Part shown: one piece after another, positions 42,966-52,982 of the stretch
How positions within the stretch are numbered: the first letter of the stretch is position 1
Layout of the letters: the number at the start of each line of letters is the position of its first letter
Source of the DNA: Lepidostoma basale
Lineage: Eukaryota; Arthropoda; Insecta; Trichoptera; Lepidostomatidae
Assembly: GCA_022606425.2 (NCBI GenBank)
Contig: JAHDVF020000067.1
Coordinates: 1 to 64,000, forward strand
Length of the DNA: 64,000 bases
Reading direction: 5' to 3'
The notes under the pieces: generated by a model
What the model saw: only the letters and a program-made list of their open reading frames with translations
Databases searched by the model: none
Told to the model about the DNA's origin: nothing
Position numbers and translations under genes: made by a program

Positions 42966-43355
42966 TGAGTTATTACTTATATATTATTAATACTAAATGA
43001 CGAGTGAAAACGTGTAGGAAGGGGGGAAATTAAATTTAGATGCAGGGTAAATTGTTGTATAGTTGGAATTATGAGACAGAGGAAATAAATCAATTATGGG
43101 ACTAGAAGTGAAGTTTAGTTTGTTGTTTATAATATCTTAATTATTTTTAGTGGCCTTTTTAATATCAAAATTATTAGATTATTTTATAGTAATATTTTTA
43201 TTATTTATGTGTAAAATTTCAACGACGTTATCTTTGTTAAACGAATGATTTCTTTCAATGAGATGATTTGCAAATTACGAAAAGTTATTATTAGATGACC
43301 TTCTTAAATGTTCTTTAAAGAAAAGCATAACTTCATTCGATGTATCTTGAAATAT
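42966..43355. other. AT-rich DNA, nothing recognised
   Basis: No exon or shared repeat could be supported. Confidence 0.35.
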
Positions 43356-43359
43356 AGAT

Positions 43360-43470
43360 GTGATAGAGGAAGTTCGAGAAGTATGCTAGAATAAAACAGT
43401 ATAGCTATCCATCCTCTCTGCCCTCCTCCGGGGATACTGCGTGATGGTTAGTTATTCAGTTACTTATCAA
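43360..43470 (+). mobile_element. Retrotransposon 3' end, TTAG-tailed family, decayed
   Basis: GATAGAGGAAGTTCGAGAAG, CTCTGCCCTCCTCCGGGGATAC and GCGTGATGGTTAG follow the family end. Confidence 0.6.
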
Positions 43471-43779
43471 AAATACAAATTACGTTTTACTTGGATTTTT
43501 TTCATATACTTTTTTTATGATATCCTGGCGTTGTTTGTTATGAAAGTGCCATTTTCAACAGAAATAAATATTTGGTAAAGCCATTGCAAGACGAAATGAT
43601 ACTAACTTAAAATACAAAGAATCTTTTAGTAAATTATTATCAAATACTTACTGAAAAAAGCTTTCTTCTATAATTTGTTATGAGCATTGAGCATTGGTAT
43701 ATGATTTTTTTTTTTATTTCTAAGCAATAATGGTGATAGCTTAAAGGTCTCTATGTATCTAAAATTAGACACGTTCTTC

Positions 43780-43965
43780 TTCTTTTTCGTCTTATCAAGT
43801 TTCCCCGATATTATCCATTCCTTCTGCTAGGGCCTCTCTGTCTTGTGCCACCCGGAATAATTCCTCTACACTCTTTTTATTCCAGTCCGTTCTCTTATAT
43901 TGCACATCCAAGACTTTTGGCTTCTGCAAGGTCAATATTGTTGTTCAATCTTTACCATTATCATA
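43780..43965 (-). mobile_element. RTE-like 3' end with (GAA)n tail (minus)
   Basis: TTCTTCTTCTTT at the left is the complement of a GAA-type tail; the following text on the minus strand fits a decayed post-RT end. Confidence 0.45.
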
Positions 43966-44389
43966 AATTAGAAAATCTCATACTCTCTCCATGCCGGATA
44001 TAACTCATATAGAACATTTAAAGGACCTCAATGCATTTCATCATATTCCTACTAAATTAACTTTCTTTAAGACTACTTAATTGTTGACCAAATCTGCCGA
44101 ATGATAGAACCATTAACCCGTTTATAGTATGCACTCAGAGTCCAAGTTTCAGATTCAAACAACATACCAAACACAGCAATCTTTATCTAAGTTTCTTTAT
44201 CAATCTTTATCTAAGAGAAATCTTGTGCTTAGATTCTTGAATGTTATGCAGAAAAGTATAGACTGGTAATAGTAACATCTTTGCTAGTTCTTGAGATGCG
44301 ACATTATGTTGCTTTCCAATTTTTTGTATACAACAGGTTATAACTCAATCAATATATAAATTTTTAGCTATTGACCAGCTATCCTTCTA

Positions 44390-44960
44390 TCTTTTTGGTG
44401 GTCTTCCGGGAGGACGGTAGTCAACAAGAATCTGATGCATCACAACGTGTGGGATTCTGGAATGATCCATCCTCTGCACGTGCGTATGCCAGTGTCTTCT
44501 GCGTTGTCTGCCCCATCTGACAATATCCTCCACCTAACAAATTTCGCGTATAGCCGTGTTTCTTACGCTATCTCGAAGAGTATTGCCCGTTATTGTCATC
44601 ATCGTCCGCATCTCTGCCACCTGCACCTTAACCTTCGTGCTTATGGTATCCGCTCTGGTCTCAATGCCATATGTCAATATCGGCCTTACGTTTTGTATGT
44701 TTTGACCTTACTGATCTCTTTGAGACAACCTGATGCCGCGAAATCTCTGTTAAGTTGTTTCATTATTTTGCTGACAATTTCATTTTGCCAAAGCAGATCC
44801 ACTGCCAGATCATCTCATCATCTTCTCGGCGCTACATCCCGGTGTGGGACTTGGCCTCCTCCACAACGGTCCTCCACTGACTTCTGTCCCTGACCATCTC
44901 CCTCCACCAGTAAAGGCCATTGTGTCAGTGTTCGTAATCCTGTTCTTTTTTTTTACCATG
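44390..44960 (-). mobile_element. RTE-like post-RT fragment (minus)
   Basis: On the minus strand: GNTLRDSVRNTAIRE, then a DNAEDTGIRTCRG-like run and TTVLPEDHQK, matching the order in 33385-33745. The 152-codon plus-strand frame over this stretch is its shadow. 44820-44960 may be a second decayed fragment. Confidence 0.6.
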
Positions 44961-45835
44961 CAGGGTGATTAGACCTGCGATGAACCCTCCTTTATTCACA
45001 AATTGTTACTGAATGATGTTTTTGTATTGTCAGGCTGTTTAAATGTTTGTAACACATTAGTGAATTTTTGATCGATAACAATTTTGATGCCGTTAAGTAC
45101 CTACTTTATAACAAAATAATTCAATTTTGATTTTAAATTATTCTAAACAGTTCTAAAAAATTTCTAAAATACACTTTTGACAGAAATGTCCACTTGAACA
45201 AATTTTTTATTGATTTAATCATAAAAAATAGTTTAGTTTTACACTGCAATTTTATTAAATATCACAAAAACCTTCATTTTTATTAGATGCACAACTGTTC
45301 ACTAAATTTAACTTCATTAATACACAAAAAACACAAACATTCTCAACAGCCACACATATAAGTCATCACCGTGCGGTGTCTAGGGAAAAAAATCCACTCC
45401 CAGATATTGAAATTTATTCATCTGTTCCAGCATTCTGTCATTATGGATAGCGTAATACATTGAAAATCGTGATTTCCATGACATGTTTCGCTTCAATTTC
45501 ATTTGTGATTCTTGGATAATGCGAGGCTCTGTAGTCCGGCGCGTCAATGGCCAGCGATGGGTCCTAAGGTCATATTCATGAATCTACATCCTGCTCACAC
45601 AACAGGTCGGGAGATTGACGAATGAGAATTGGAACGCCGGGAGCGCGAGATAAGTCGACACCACAACAGGAACATTGTTCATCTCCGTACATTCATTCAA
45701 AGACTGTTACACCTCATAATAGGTTGGAAAATATTTTTCAGCGATTCATTAACTACGGTACTGACGTCATCAATATTTTATGCACACCGAAAAACGTACA
45801 ACAAAATATAATTATAAATATACGAACGGGAAGGC
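44961..45835. other. Intergenic DNA, nothing firmly recognised
   Basis: AT-rich to about 45500; 45530-45720 is more GC-rich (GCGTCAATGGCCAGCGATGG), which hints at an old repeat, but no relative is present in the window. Confidence 0.3.
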
Positions 45836-45837
45836 AG

Positions 45838-46380
45838 AAATAATGGACCGTCACATTGTTCTTTACTGACATACATCTCTCGATTCCTCAACATTCATAC
45901 ATCGTGTCATGCGCGCACGTCGATTTCTCAGACTCCTCACGTGGCATTTCCTTATTTAATATTTCGTTGATTCACGTACAGTACACGTTCTACAACCCAT
46001 ATGTAAGGAAAAGAAGCATGAAACTGACAGAAGAAAGATGAGAGCAGAAGAAATGCGGTAGAGATGAGATCCCTTACGACAGAGTTTCAAATGCTGATAT
46101 TAGGAAAAAGTGTATGAAATTAACAAAATTATGAAAAGATCACTGCAATGGTTTGGTCACATGGAACGCATGGATGAAAAAAGAATGGTTAAGAATATAA
46201 ACTTCAACGATGTGAATTGAGTACGGAATCGAGGAAAAGCATGTTAGAAATCGGAAAAATCGACGTAAGTGTATGACTCGCTGTATGAATGTGGAGGATG
46301 CTAAAGAGGTGTGTCAGAATAGAGTAGTGTGGCGGTGCATTATCTCTGCCTACCCTTTCGGGGACACGGCGTGATGATTT
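45838..46380. mobile_element. Two TTAG-family 3' ends, minus (45838-45960) and plus (46000-46380)
   Basis: The left one is read on the minus strand (complement of ..CGACGTGCGCGCATGACACG). The right one on the plus strand reads [39 protein letters not shown] and the family end GGGGACACGGCGTGATG. They are head to head. Confidence 0.75.
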
Positions 46381-46418
46381 TTTTTCTCAAATAGATTGCA
46401 GTATGTACATTCATACGA

Positions 46419-46645
46419 CGACCTTCGTGGCCGAGTGGTATTGACTGCCACCCCGATAATTCCAGGTTCGATTCCCGACGAGGGCAGTGTGATTGTCACA
46501 CTGTCTTTGATCTAGTGTAGAATTCACGAAACAATAAAATGGCGATAGTTTAGCTACCTATCACATGTCACGAGAATCACTATGATAGCTCTAATACCCT
46601 TTACATCGATTTGGCTCATACTGTCGTGATGTAAAGAGCGATTCA
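46419..46645 (+). mobile_element. tRNA-derived SINE, tail type B
   Basis: A box TGGCCGAGTGG; B box GGTTCGATTCC intact; about 12 bp of the head between the boxes deleted; type B tail. Confidence 0.9.
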
Positions 46646-46659
46646 ATTTTTTAAAAATA

Positions 46660-46945
46660 AATCAAATCAAATCAAATCAGTTTATTTCATCAACAGACAT
46701 TACAAAATTTATTTTTAAGGCATCTATTGAGAACAGGTAAAATAATATATTATATTATATATAGTATACTACCAGAAACGCATAGGAGATGGTTCAACAT
46801 TAGGAAGACAGGATAGGTACTCTCCAGAATTAAGAGTATTTGCCTTCTGAACGTGCTTTCACTAACATGAAAGACGTCGATCTCCGAGGAGACCGCGTTC
46901 AGCAGACTAATTGCTCTTCCCACCGGTGTCACCAGCTGGTTGCTC
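46660..46945 (-). mobile_element. CR1/Jockey-like retrotransposon C-terminal fragment
   Basis: Minus strand reads [32 protein letters not shown]; tail with AATCAAATCAAATCAG. It lies immediately next to the SINE. Confidence 0.75.
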
Positions 46946-47223
46946 ATTGTGTACCTATCTATAATACACAGTTCTCAATGCTCTAGTAAAAGTATATGCT
47001 TGAAAATTTCTACCTTGTCACCGCAAACGAATGCATTTTGTATAAGCGCGCATAGCTTTTTAATTTCAAAACATTGCATCGTGTGAATACGCAATAGATA
47101 AACTCGATACACATTCTACAAGTTACAAGCTATCGCATTTAAATCCGTTGAATGGGGTATAAATGAATGTCAGTTAATAACCGTAAAACAATAAGCACTT
47201 GTTAAATCTAATGCAGTGGTTTA

Positions 47224-47427
47224 TTATCTCAGTACATGTCCGGATAATGTAATAAAACTAAGTAAACACATTCCCGGCTCTGTTATCTCCAGGGAGTAGC
47301 AGGTGGCTACACCGGCAGATCTTTCCATTGGCATAGGCACTGCCAAACCCGCTGCACGAACTGAGAACATCGTTGTATCGAGTAAAACCGTGTTACCACA
47401 ACAAGGAAAGAAGTGCGTATTCAAATA
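47224..47427 (-). CDS. Possible terminal exon of an unidentified gene
   Basis: On the minus strand a good acceptor (TTTTCACATCAATTTTCAG) is followed by an open frame YLNTHFFPCCGNTVLL ... SAGVATCYSLEITEPGMCLL .. SGHVLR with stop, and AATAAA overlaps the stop region (GAGATAATAAAC). GC is higher than in the flanks. The C.....I......C.L pattern faintly recalls CUB-like domains of insect secreted proteins, but I do not recognise the protein, and no upstream exon could be found before the next repeats. Could equally be a stray old coding fragment. Confidence 0.3.
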   Translation of the reverse strand, partial: YLNTHFFPCCGNTVLLDTTMFSVRAAGLAVPMPMERSAGVATCYSLEITEPGMCLLSFITLSGHVLR

Positions 47428-47504
47428 CTGAAAATTGATGTGAAAATCATGTAGAGTTTAAGTGATATCAGAAAAAAAATTAAGTAAGATATATTTTTTT
47501 TCAA

Positions 47505-47770
47505 ATAATTTAAAACACTTCGCCATCTTTGTGTTGTAGATGTAAAATTAAATTAAACTTCTAGAAAACAGCCATTTTAAATTAATCCATTATTTTTTAT
47601 TTTCCAAAACATTATGAATTTCTTCTATGTTCGCCATACTTTGTGTTGTAGATGTTTAATATTTATCTTTTTTTATATACTTTGTATTCAACACTAGCTT
47701 TTAAAAAAAATCAAATTAAATATCAAACATGTTTCGGACTACCCAGCCCTTCCTCAGTGATATTTTATAG
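47505..47770 (-). repeat. Penelope-type terminal repeat with hammerhead-like core (minus)
   Basis: Minus strand: CTGAGGA (47757-47751), A, stem GGG/TCC, GAAAC, ATGTT. Upstream words TTCGCCAT..TTTGTGTTGTAGATG occur twice (47520-47545 and 47628-47655), so two units may be joined. Confidence 0.55.
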
Positions 47771-47807
47771 GTAAACAATAACAACAACAACAAACTATTC
47801 TATCCAC

Positions 47808-47975
47808 CGACCGCCACACTACTCTATCCAGGCACACCTCTCTAGATTCATACAGCGAGTCATACACGCACGTCGATTCTTCCGACTTCTAACATGACCA
47901 ACCTTTAGAATTTGATTAATTTGGTCATGCCATGTTTTTCTCGGTCTACCTCGACTCCGTACTCCATTTACATTA
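47808..47975 (-). mobile_element. Retrotransposon 3' end, TTAG-tailed family (minus)
   Basis: Complement of the [13 protein letters not shown] and RRACMTR region, with typical decay. Confidence 0.65.
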
Positions 47976-48235
47976 TTAATGTATACATTCTATATATACT
48001 TTCGGTTTTAGATTTTTAAAATTATTTATAATAAAATACAATATTCATTGCTTATATTACATATTTTTTAATCTAGATATTATCAAATTGCTGTAAAATT
48101 TAAACGCCGTTTTTAAATTACAAGTTTTTTTTTTCAAATAATTTAAAACACTTTTATATTTTGTTTTTAAACATTTTACACATTTTTTATTGAATCAAAC
48201 AGTTTTAGATTTTTTACTTCAACATTATTATCTGT

Positions 48236-48385
48236 TAAAGTAAACGCTGTTATGGTATCACATTTTTTTAAAACGAAAAAATATTTTAACACCTGATGAT
48301 GTTAACACAGGTTGGCATAACAGGTGTCGCAAAAAATAAATAAATTAATTAAAATTGTGATACCATAACAGCGTTTAAATTTTAA
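48236..48385. repeat. 150-bp hairpin with worn hammerhead-like core
   Basis: Arms AAACGCTGTTATGGTATCACA and complement. Between them CTGATGA at about 48295 and TGTCGC, but the GAAAC block is missing. Confidence 0.65.
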
Positions 48386-48599
48386 CGTGTAATATTCAAA
48401 GAAAGGTTTTACTTCGATAAAATACAAAAGTCAGTACAAAATGATGATCCTCGTATACGAGTATATCATACTCGTATGTTTCTCTAAAACCATACATGTT
48501 GGCATCAATTAAAAGAAAATTTAAAAAACCCAAATTTTTTTTTTCACCTCTAAAATACTGTTTTATTAACTACTCGTATTTCATTATAATTAACTAAAT

Positions 48600-48715
48600 A
48601 ACTAAGGGTAGGCAGAGAGGATGGACCGCCATACTGCTCTGTTCTGACATACCTCTCGAGCTTCTTCGACATTCATACATCGTAACACTCGTTGATTTTT
48701 CGGACTATATAGAGA
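48600..48715 (-). mobile_element. Retrotransposon 3' end, TTAG-tailed family (minus, decayed)
   Basis: GGGTAGGCAGAGAGGATGGACC followed by CATACCTCTCGAGCTTCTTC is the complement of the family end. Confidence 0.65.
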
Positions 48716-49320
48716 AATTTGAATTAATACGGGGAAAAATCATTTTAATGCTATTTTTGTATATATTTTCTAATCTGATTTATTATTTTTAATGTAAACA
48801 TTTTTTTAATATTTTAATATAAGTAATATTTTTATTTTGAATGTTTAGTAAATGCAGAAAAACCTTTCTAATTTGTTTATTCTTAGGCCATTCTATTTAT
48901 TACTTTAAGCATATATTTAAATCAAATCACGTCATACAAAAATGTAATTACTAAGACAAATTCGTTATCTATACTGCAATGCGCGTAGATCAAAGGTCGC
49001 AAGGAAGCTGTTTCCATAAGACAAATTGATTTTCTTTCTTAATTAAGGTTCGTGGATTTGCATTTTTACTTCTAATTACTAAAAATATGGGCTTATCGGA
49101 TATTATAAAAATGGGATCATGGACCATTGTGGATGCATTCAGAAAAGCTTATGATTGCTTTTATCACGTTCTCGTCATCGAAATCACTTATTAATTACAA
49201 TATTATATTCGGAGAATTCTAATATTGATTGTTGTGATATCAAAGATATAAAAAAATAAATATGATTAAGGTTTTCGACATAGTATTCTATTATGTACGT
49301 TTTTTTATTTATACATTTTC
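48716..49320. other. AT-rich DNA, nothing firmly recognised
   Basis: No supported exon. A short minus-strand reading FDDENVIKAIISFSECI at about 49100-49190 ends in a stop and lacks splice context. Confidence 0.3.
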
Positions 49321-49324
49321 TTGT

Positions 49325-49950
49325 CAAAACGCAGAAGAAATGAAATCTCTTAGACGAATGTGTGGAAAATCTTTATATGAGTACCTATATCAAATGCAAA
49401 TATAAGAAGTGAAGAACAAAATAATTAAAAGACGATTAAGATGGTTTGGACACATGGAATAAATGAACGGAGAAAGAATAGTAAAGAAAGTATATAGCAC
49501 CGTGAGTGTAAAACCGAGATAAGTGCAAATATACATTTTGGAGATATGGGAGTTTAAAGACTTCATATTGCTCGGAAAAACTGTTTTTTTAAATAAACCA
49601 ATGATTTTCGGTTTATAGTAATATACCTATAAACCGAAAATCATTGGTTTATTAAAAAAAAAACAGTTTTTCCAAGCAATATGAAGTCTTTAAATTCCCA
49701 TATCTCCAAAATTTAAATTTGTAGTTATCTCGGTTTTACACTCACGGTGCGATATATAAACCAAGGGAAGTCCGAAGAAAACGTGTCTCGATCAAATTAA
49801 TCAATATTAAACGTAAAGAGTCGGAGAAATCGACGTGCGTGCATGACATGATGTATGAATGTCGAGGATCGAGAGAAATATGTCAGGAAAGAACAGTGTG
49901 GCGGACCATTATTTCTGCCTACCCCTTCGAGGAGACGGCATGATGGCTAA
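49325..49950 (+). mobile_element. Retrotransposon 3' end split by a 254-bp hairpin
   Basis: Left part: [30 protein letters not shown] up to 49496. Right part from 49751: the WH-like, RRACMT, GSREICQERTVWRTII, AYPFEETA-like end. The hairpin 49497-49750 lies between, so it was inserted after the retrotransposon. Confidence 0.82.
49497..49750. repeat. 254-bp hairpin, nested in a retrotransposon
   Basis: Ends GCACCGTGAGTGTAAAACCG and its complement. Arms of about 120 bp with roughly 90 percent identity run right up to a small loop (TAGTAATATACCTA). No hammerhead-like core and no coding sequence, so a different class from the other hairpins. TATATA lies on both sides. Confidence 0.85.
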
Positions 49951-50038
49951 GTTAGTTATGTTTTGTTGTTTAATTTAAACTTTTTTATTGTTTCTTGATA
50001 AATTATGAAATACTCCAAATTATAATCTGTTTAAGTGA

Positions 50039-50232
50039 AAAAGTTTGTTATAAGTATCACATTTCATTATATTTAATCGCGACATTATATTTAGCATCGT
50101 CAGATCTTACAATCAACTAGCAATCAATCTAGTTGATTGTAAGACTTGACGATGCTAACATCGGTTAGCGAAACAGCTGTCGGCACTAAATATAATGAAA
50201 TGTGATATTCATAATAAAGTTTTTCATTTAAT
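50039..50232 (+). repeat. Hairpin with well-formed hammerhead-like core
   Basis: Arms ATCACATTTCATTATATTTA and complement, with a second inverted word pair AATCAACTAG/CTAGTTGATT at the centre. Core on the plus strand: TTGACGA (50146-50152), T, stem GCTAAC/GTTAGC (50154-50159 with 50164-50169) closing ATCG, GAAAC (50170-50174), AGCT, GTC (50179-50181). Confidence 0.8.
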
Positions 50233-50287
50233 AATAATATTGAAATATCGAAGTGTTTCCGCCAAAACAATGAATTATCTAACTCCA

Positions 50288-50465
50288 AATTATGTTATAA
50301 TACGACTGAAAACGTCTACTAAAAAAATATTATAATTTATGCGAATAACATATTTCGCCTTTCTAAGTATTATTCGATTTGATAATGTCTTAAACAGGCG
50401 AAACATGTTATTCCCATAAATTATAATAAAACTTCTAGAAAACGGACGTTTTCATTCGTATTAAT
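50288..50465. repeat. Hairpin, same family as 33746-33905
   Basis: Arms AATACGACTGAAAACGTC.. ATTATAATTTATG.GAATAACAT and complement ending CGTTTTCATTCGTATTAA. Core worn: GAAACATGTTA kept, CTGANGA replaced by TTGATAA. Confidence 0.75.
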
Positions 50466-50639
50466 TTTAAGGGAAGATATTAAATATTATAAGAAATTGT
50501 AAGTAGACACGAATGAGCTTAAATGGCAGATATTTATAAATTAGCAGTTTTAATTAATTTGAACATGCGGTTGTAATACAAGTTGGTTGAAATTATAATG
50601 AAATGATATTACCTATTTGGGTACGTAAGTAAATATTTA

Positions 50640-51065
50640 ATAATGGCTTGGAGATGGCAAAAGAAGGATGAAAGTAGGATAAAAACGATACACGACGAAC
50701 GACGAGTAAGGAAGAAATGTATGGCAGATGATTGCATCATAAGTTAAATTAAAACAGGATAGCTGGGAAGGTTTGGAAATATGGAATGAATGGACAAGAG
50801 AAGATTGGTTAAAATGTTGTATGCAGGTCGTGAGAGTGGAAAAGAAGCCATGGAACACCAAGGAAAGCATGACGTGACCAAGTTAATCAAATACTTCGAC
50901 CACATTCGGGAAAATCGACGAGCGTGCATGTTATGATGTATGAATGTAGATGAAGCTCGAGAGTTATGTCAGGATAGAGTAGTATGACGATCCATCCTCT
51001 ATACCTATTAAGTTATTAAGTTAGGAAATCTTACTCTTTGAGATATGGCGTGATGCTAAGTTAGT
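50640..51065 (+). mobile_element. Retrotransposon 3' end, TTAG-tailed family, decayed
   Basis: [38 protein letters not shown] and DEARELCQDRVV lead to a worn GGCGTGATG end. Confidence 0.7.
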
Positions 51066-51349
51066 TTAATAGAAGTATATCCGAAATGATTTAAACTTGC
51101 AAAGATTAGAATACTTTTATCCTACCGAATATTTGTTGGGTTCTAAAACCAACAAAGTCTTACAAACAAATAAGATAAGCTTTTGAAATTTATTGTTCGT
51201 GAATTCATTATTGACTGAGAAAATAAATTTCTGTGGGATTTAATAAATATACATGATTGTGAAATACCTGAAATAGGTAAATTTTGGCTTGTGAATAGTT
51301 TTCATCCTTATAATTAAACTGTGAAATTGATTTTTTAGTTAATTGAACT

Positions 51350-51455
51350 TTAAGGATTAATTGTATCTCAATAGAGACGAAGATGCCAATTGGAAACAGA
51401 ATATGGTGGTCGAGGTGTTTACAGGACTTATGACCTGTCATTGGTTGGGTGGGAA
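51350..51455. mobile_element. Fragment of the 31222-type MITE
   Basis: TATCTCAATAGAGACGAAGATGC, CAGAATATGGTGGTCGAGG and GACCTGTCATTGGTTGGG match its right-hand end. Confidence 0.75.
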
Positions 51456-51789
51456 ATGATAACCCGCAATGGGTAAAATCCAGTATTCGTCTACAAGTAT
51501 TTGTATACATACAAAATGTTGTTAATTGAACTTTGTAAATTACAATATATAAGTTTTTTTTAACTAGAAACCTACCAAATCTATAATAGTTTCTTTCATC
51601 ATCAGTAGGTATATAGACAATAAACTGGATTATATAATTTTTTTAACTTGTTTTAAAAGTGCCGTACGGTTATTTAGTTTTTTTTCACAATTTTAATATT
51701 TTTCGTATATTTTAAAATAAAAATGAACACTAGAAAAAGAATTTTAGATAAACTTGCCTGTACAGCTTGTAAGTAAAAAATTTACAGTT

Positions 51790-51850
51790 TATATCGTTCT
51801 CCCGATGATGAAGGTGTAAAGCCTTCGAAACATGTCGAGAAAAATGAACT
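51790..51850 (+). ncRNA. Hammerhead-ribozyme-like motif, best folded copy
   Basis: Stem I TTCTC (51797-51801) pairs with GAGAA (51837-51841). Core CCGATGA (51802-51808, canonical CTGATGA with one change), extra T, stem II GAAGG/CCTTC (51810-51814 with 51822-51826), GAAA (51827-51830), CATG as minimal stem III, then TC with the expected cut after C51836. All three helices fall in the right order for a type I hammerhead. Known in Penelope-like element termini; activity is not shown. Confidence 0.5.
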
Positions 51851-52129
51851 CAAATGTGGAAAAAACAGTGTTTTAATTCATAAAAAATTCGTCACTCTAA
51901 AACCACTTCAATGAAATTCCACATTATTAGCGCCATGAGTACGAATAAAGTATAATATTTAAATACCATGTGAGATGTTTCTTGTTATTAATGTTATTTA
52001 AGTTAATATTATGTTATTTAAGTTAATAATTAATCCTGTTAAAATTGCTCATAAATAGAAGTGATAATAATAAAATTATTTTATATGACATTTTCAGTTT
52101 TAATAATAATAATGTGATAACTTTTAAAG

Positions 52130-52280
52130 AACCGCTTTTGTGAGGTAATCACCTCAGTTTCATTCCACTTGTTCTTTAGTTTTGACCGGTTTCTTCAGCT
52201 AGCTACCTAGAAGTCAACAACAAGCTGCCAAAATCGGTTGAAACTAATGTTTATAAAAGTAGAATGAAACTAAAAATAAA
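52130..52280. repeat. Worn hairpin remnant
   Basis: GACCGGTTTCTTCAGC and AAATCGGTTGAAAC are half-cores of the hammerhead-like family in opposite orientation, without intact stems. Confidence 0.4.
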
Positions 52281-52394
52281 AGAAACTTAATAAAAACAAA
52301 TTAACCGCCCTACCTTCAGGTTATTTTCCGAGAAACGTGCAAGAAATAAGCTGGTTTTTTATTAATGAAATTTAATTATATATTTATTTTATTT

Positions 52395-52640
52395 TTTTAA
52401 ATTACGAAACGTCAAATATTCGGCCGCACACTTCGCCTGCCCCTTGTAAAACTATCACATTTATGAAGACTTGTACTCAAGTTTTGTTGGCACACGCGCG
52501 TATCCCTAACAGTTTGTACATTTTAGGTACATTACTTTTTCTCAAGCGCGTACGTGGTACGGGATAGCACAGAATGGTGCAGTCACAGTGAACGTATCAC
52601 GTACGTTCAAATGCGTAGGGTGGTTAATTATTTGTATATT
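52395..52640. repeat. Interspersed repeat, copy 2 (inverted to 12215-12432)
   Basis: ATTACGAAACGTCAAA, CACACTTCGCCTGCCCCTTG, GAAGACTTGTACTCAAG, GTATCACGTACGTTC and GGGTGGTTAA are the complement of copy 1. Ends about 270 bp before the GPCR start codon. Confidence 0.8.
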
Positions 52641-52910
52641 ATTATCGTTATTTACAATGAACATCTACCAAGAGATTTTTTTTAATGTAAATTCAGCAAC
52701 TAAATTCTTTGAATTGAGTAATATATGATATTAATGAAAGGTCATAATTGCGCCAGAATTTTTATAGATCACAGTGTTCTTGCATCATTGCTTAAGTGAA
52801 ACTAATCTAATGGATTATATTCAATGTATCTATGAATCATTTTGCAGGCATGGTTGTTTTTTTAAATGAGCACTTGACTCTGAATCTCACGTCTATTTCT
52901 TGTTTCAGAA

Positions 52911-52982
52911 ATGTATATCATTGCAGCGTATCTTATTTGCTTTGTGATTGGAGAGGATTTGGTGGCGGGAGACGTAATTAAG
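52911..52982 (+). CDS. Adhesion GPCR coding exon 1 (signal peptide)
   Basis: 24 codons, acceptor CTTGTTTCAG ending at 52908, donor GTATGTTT at 52983. Short signal-peptide exons before a large body exon are common in secreted and membrane proteins. Confidence 0.82.

Noticed and set aside
44435..44893. 152-codon plus-strand frame as a gene
   Set aside because: The minus strand carries recognisable retrotransposon text in the same place.
49100..49190. Odorant-binding-like exon (FDDENVIKAI...)
   Set aside because: Too short, ends in a stop and lacks the cysteine pattern and splice context.
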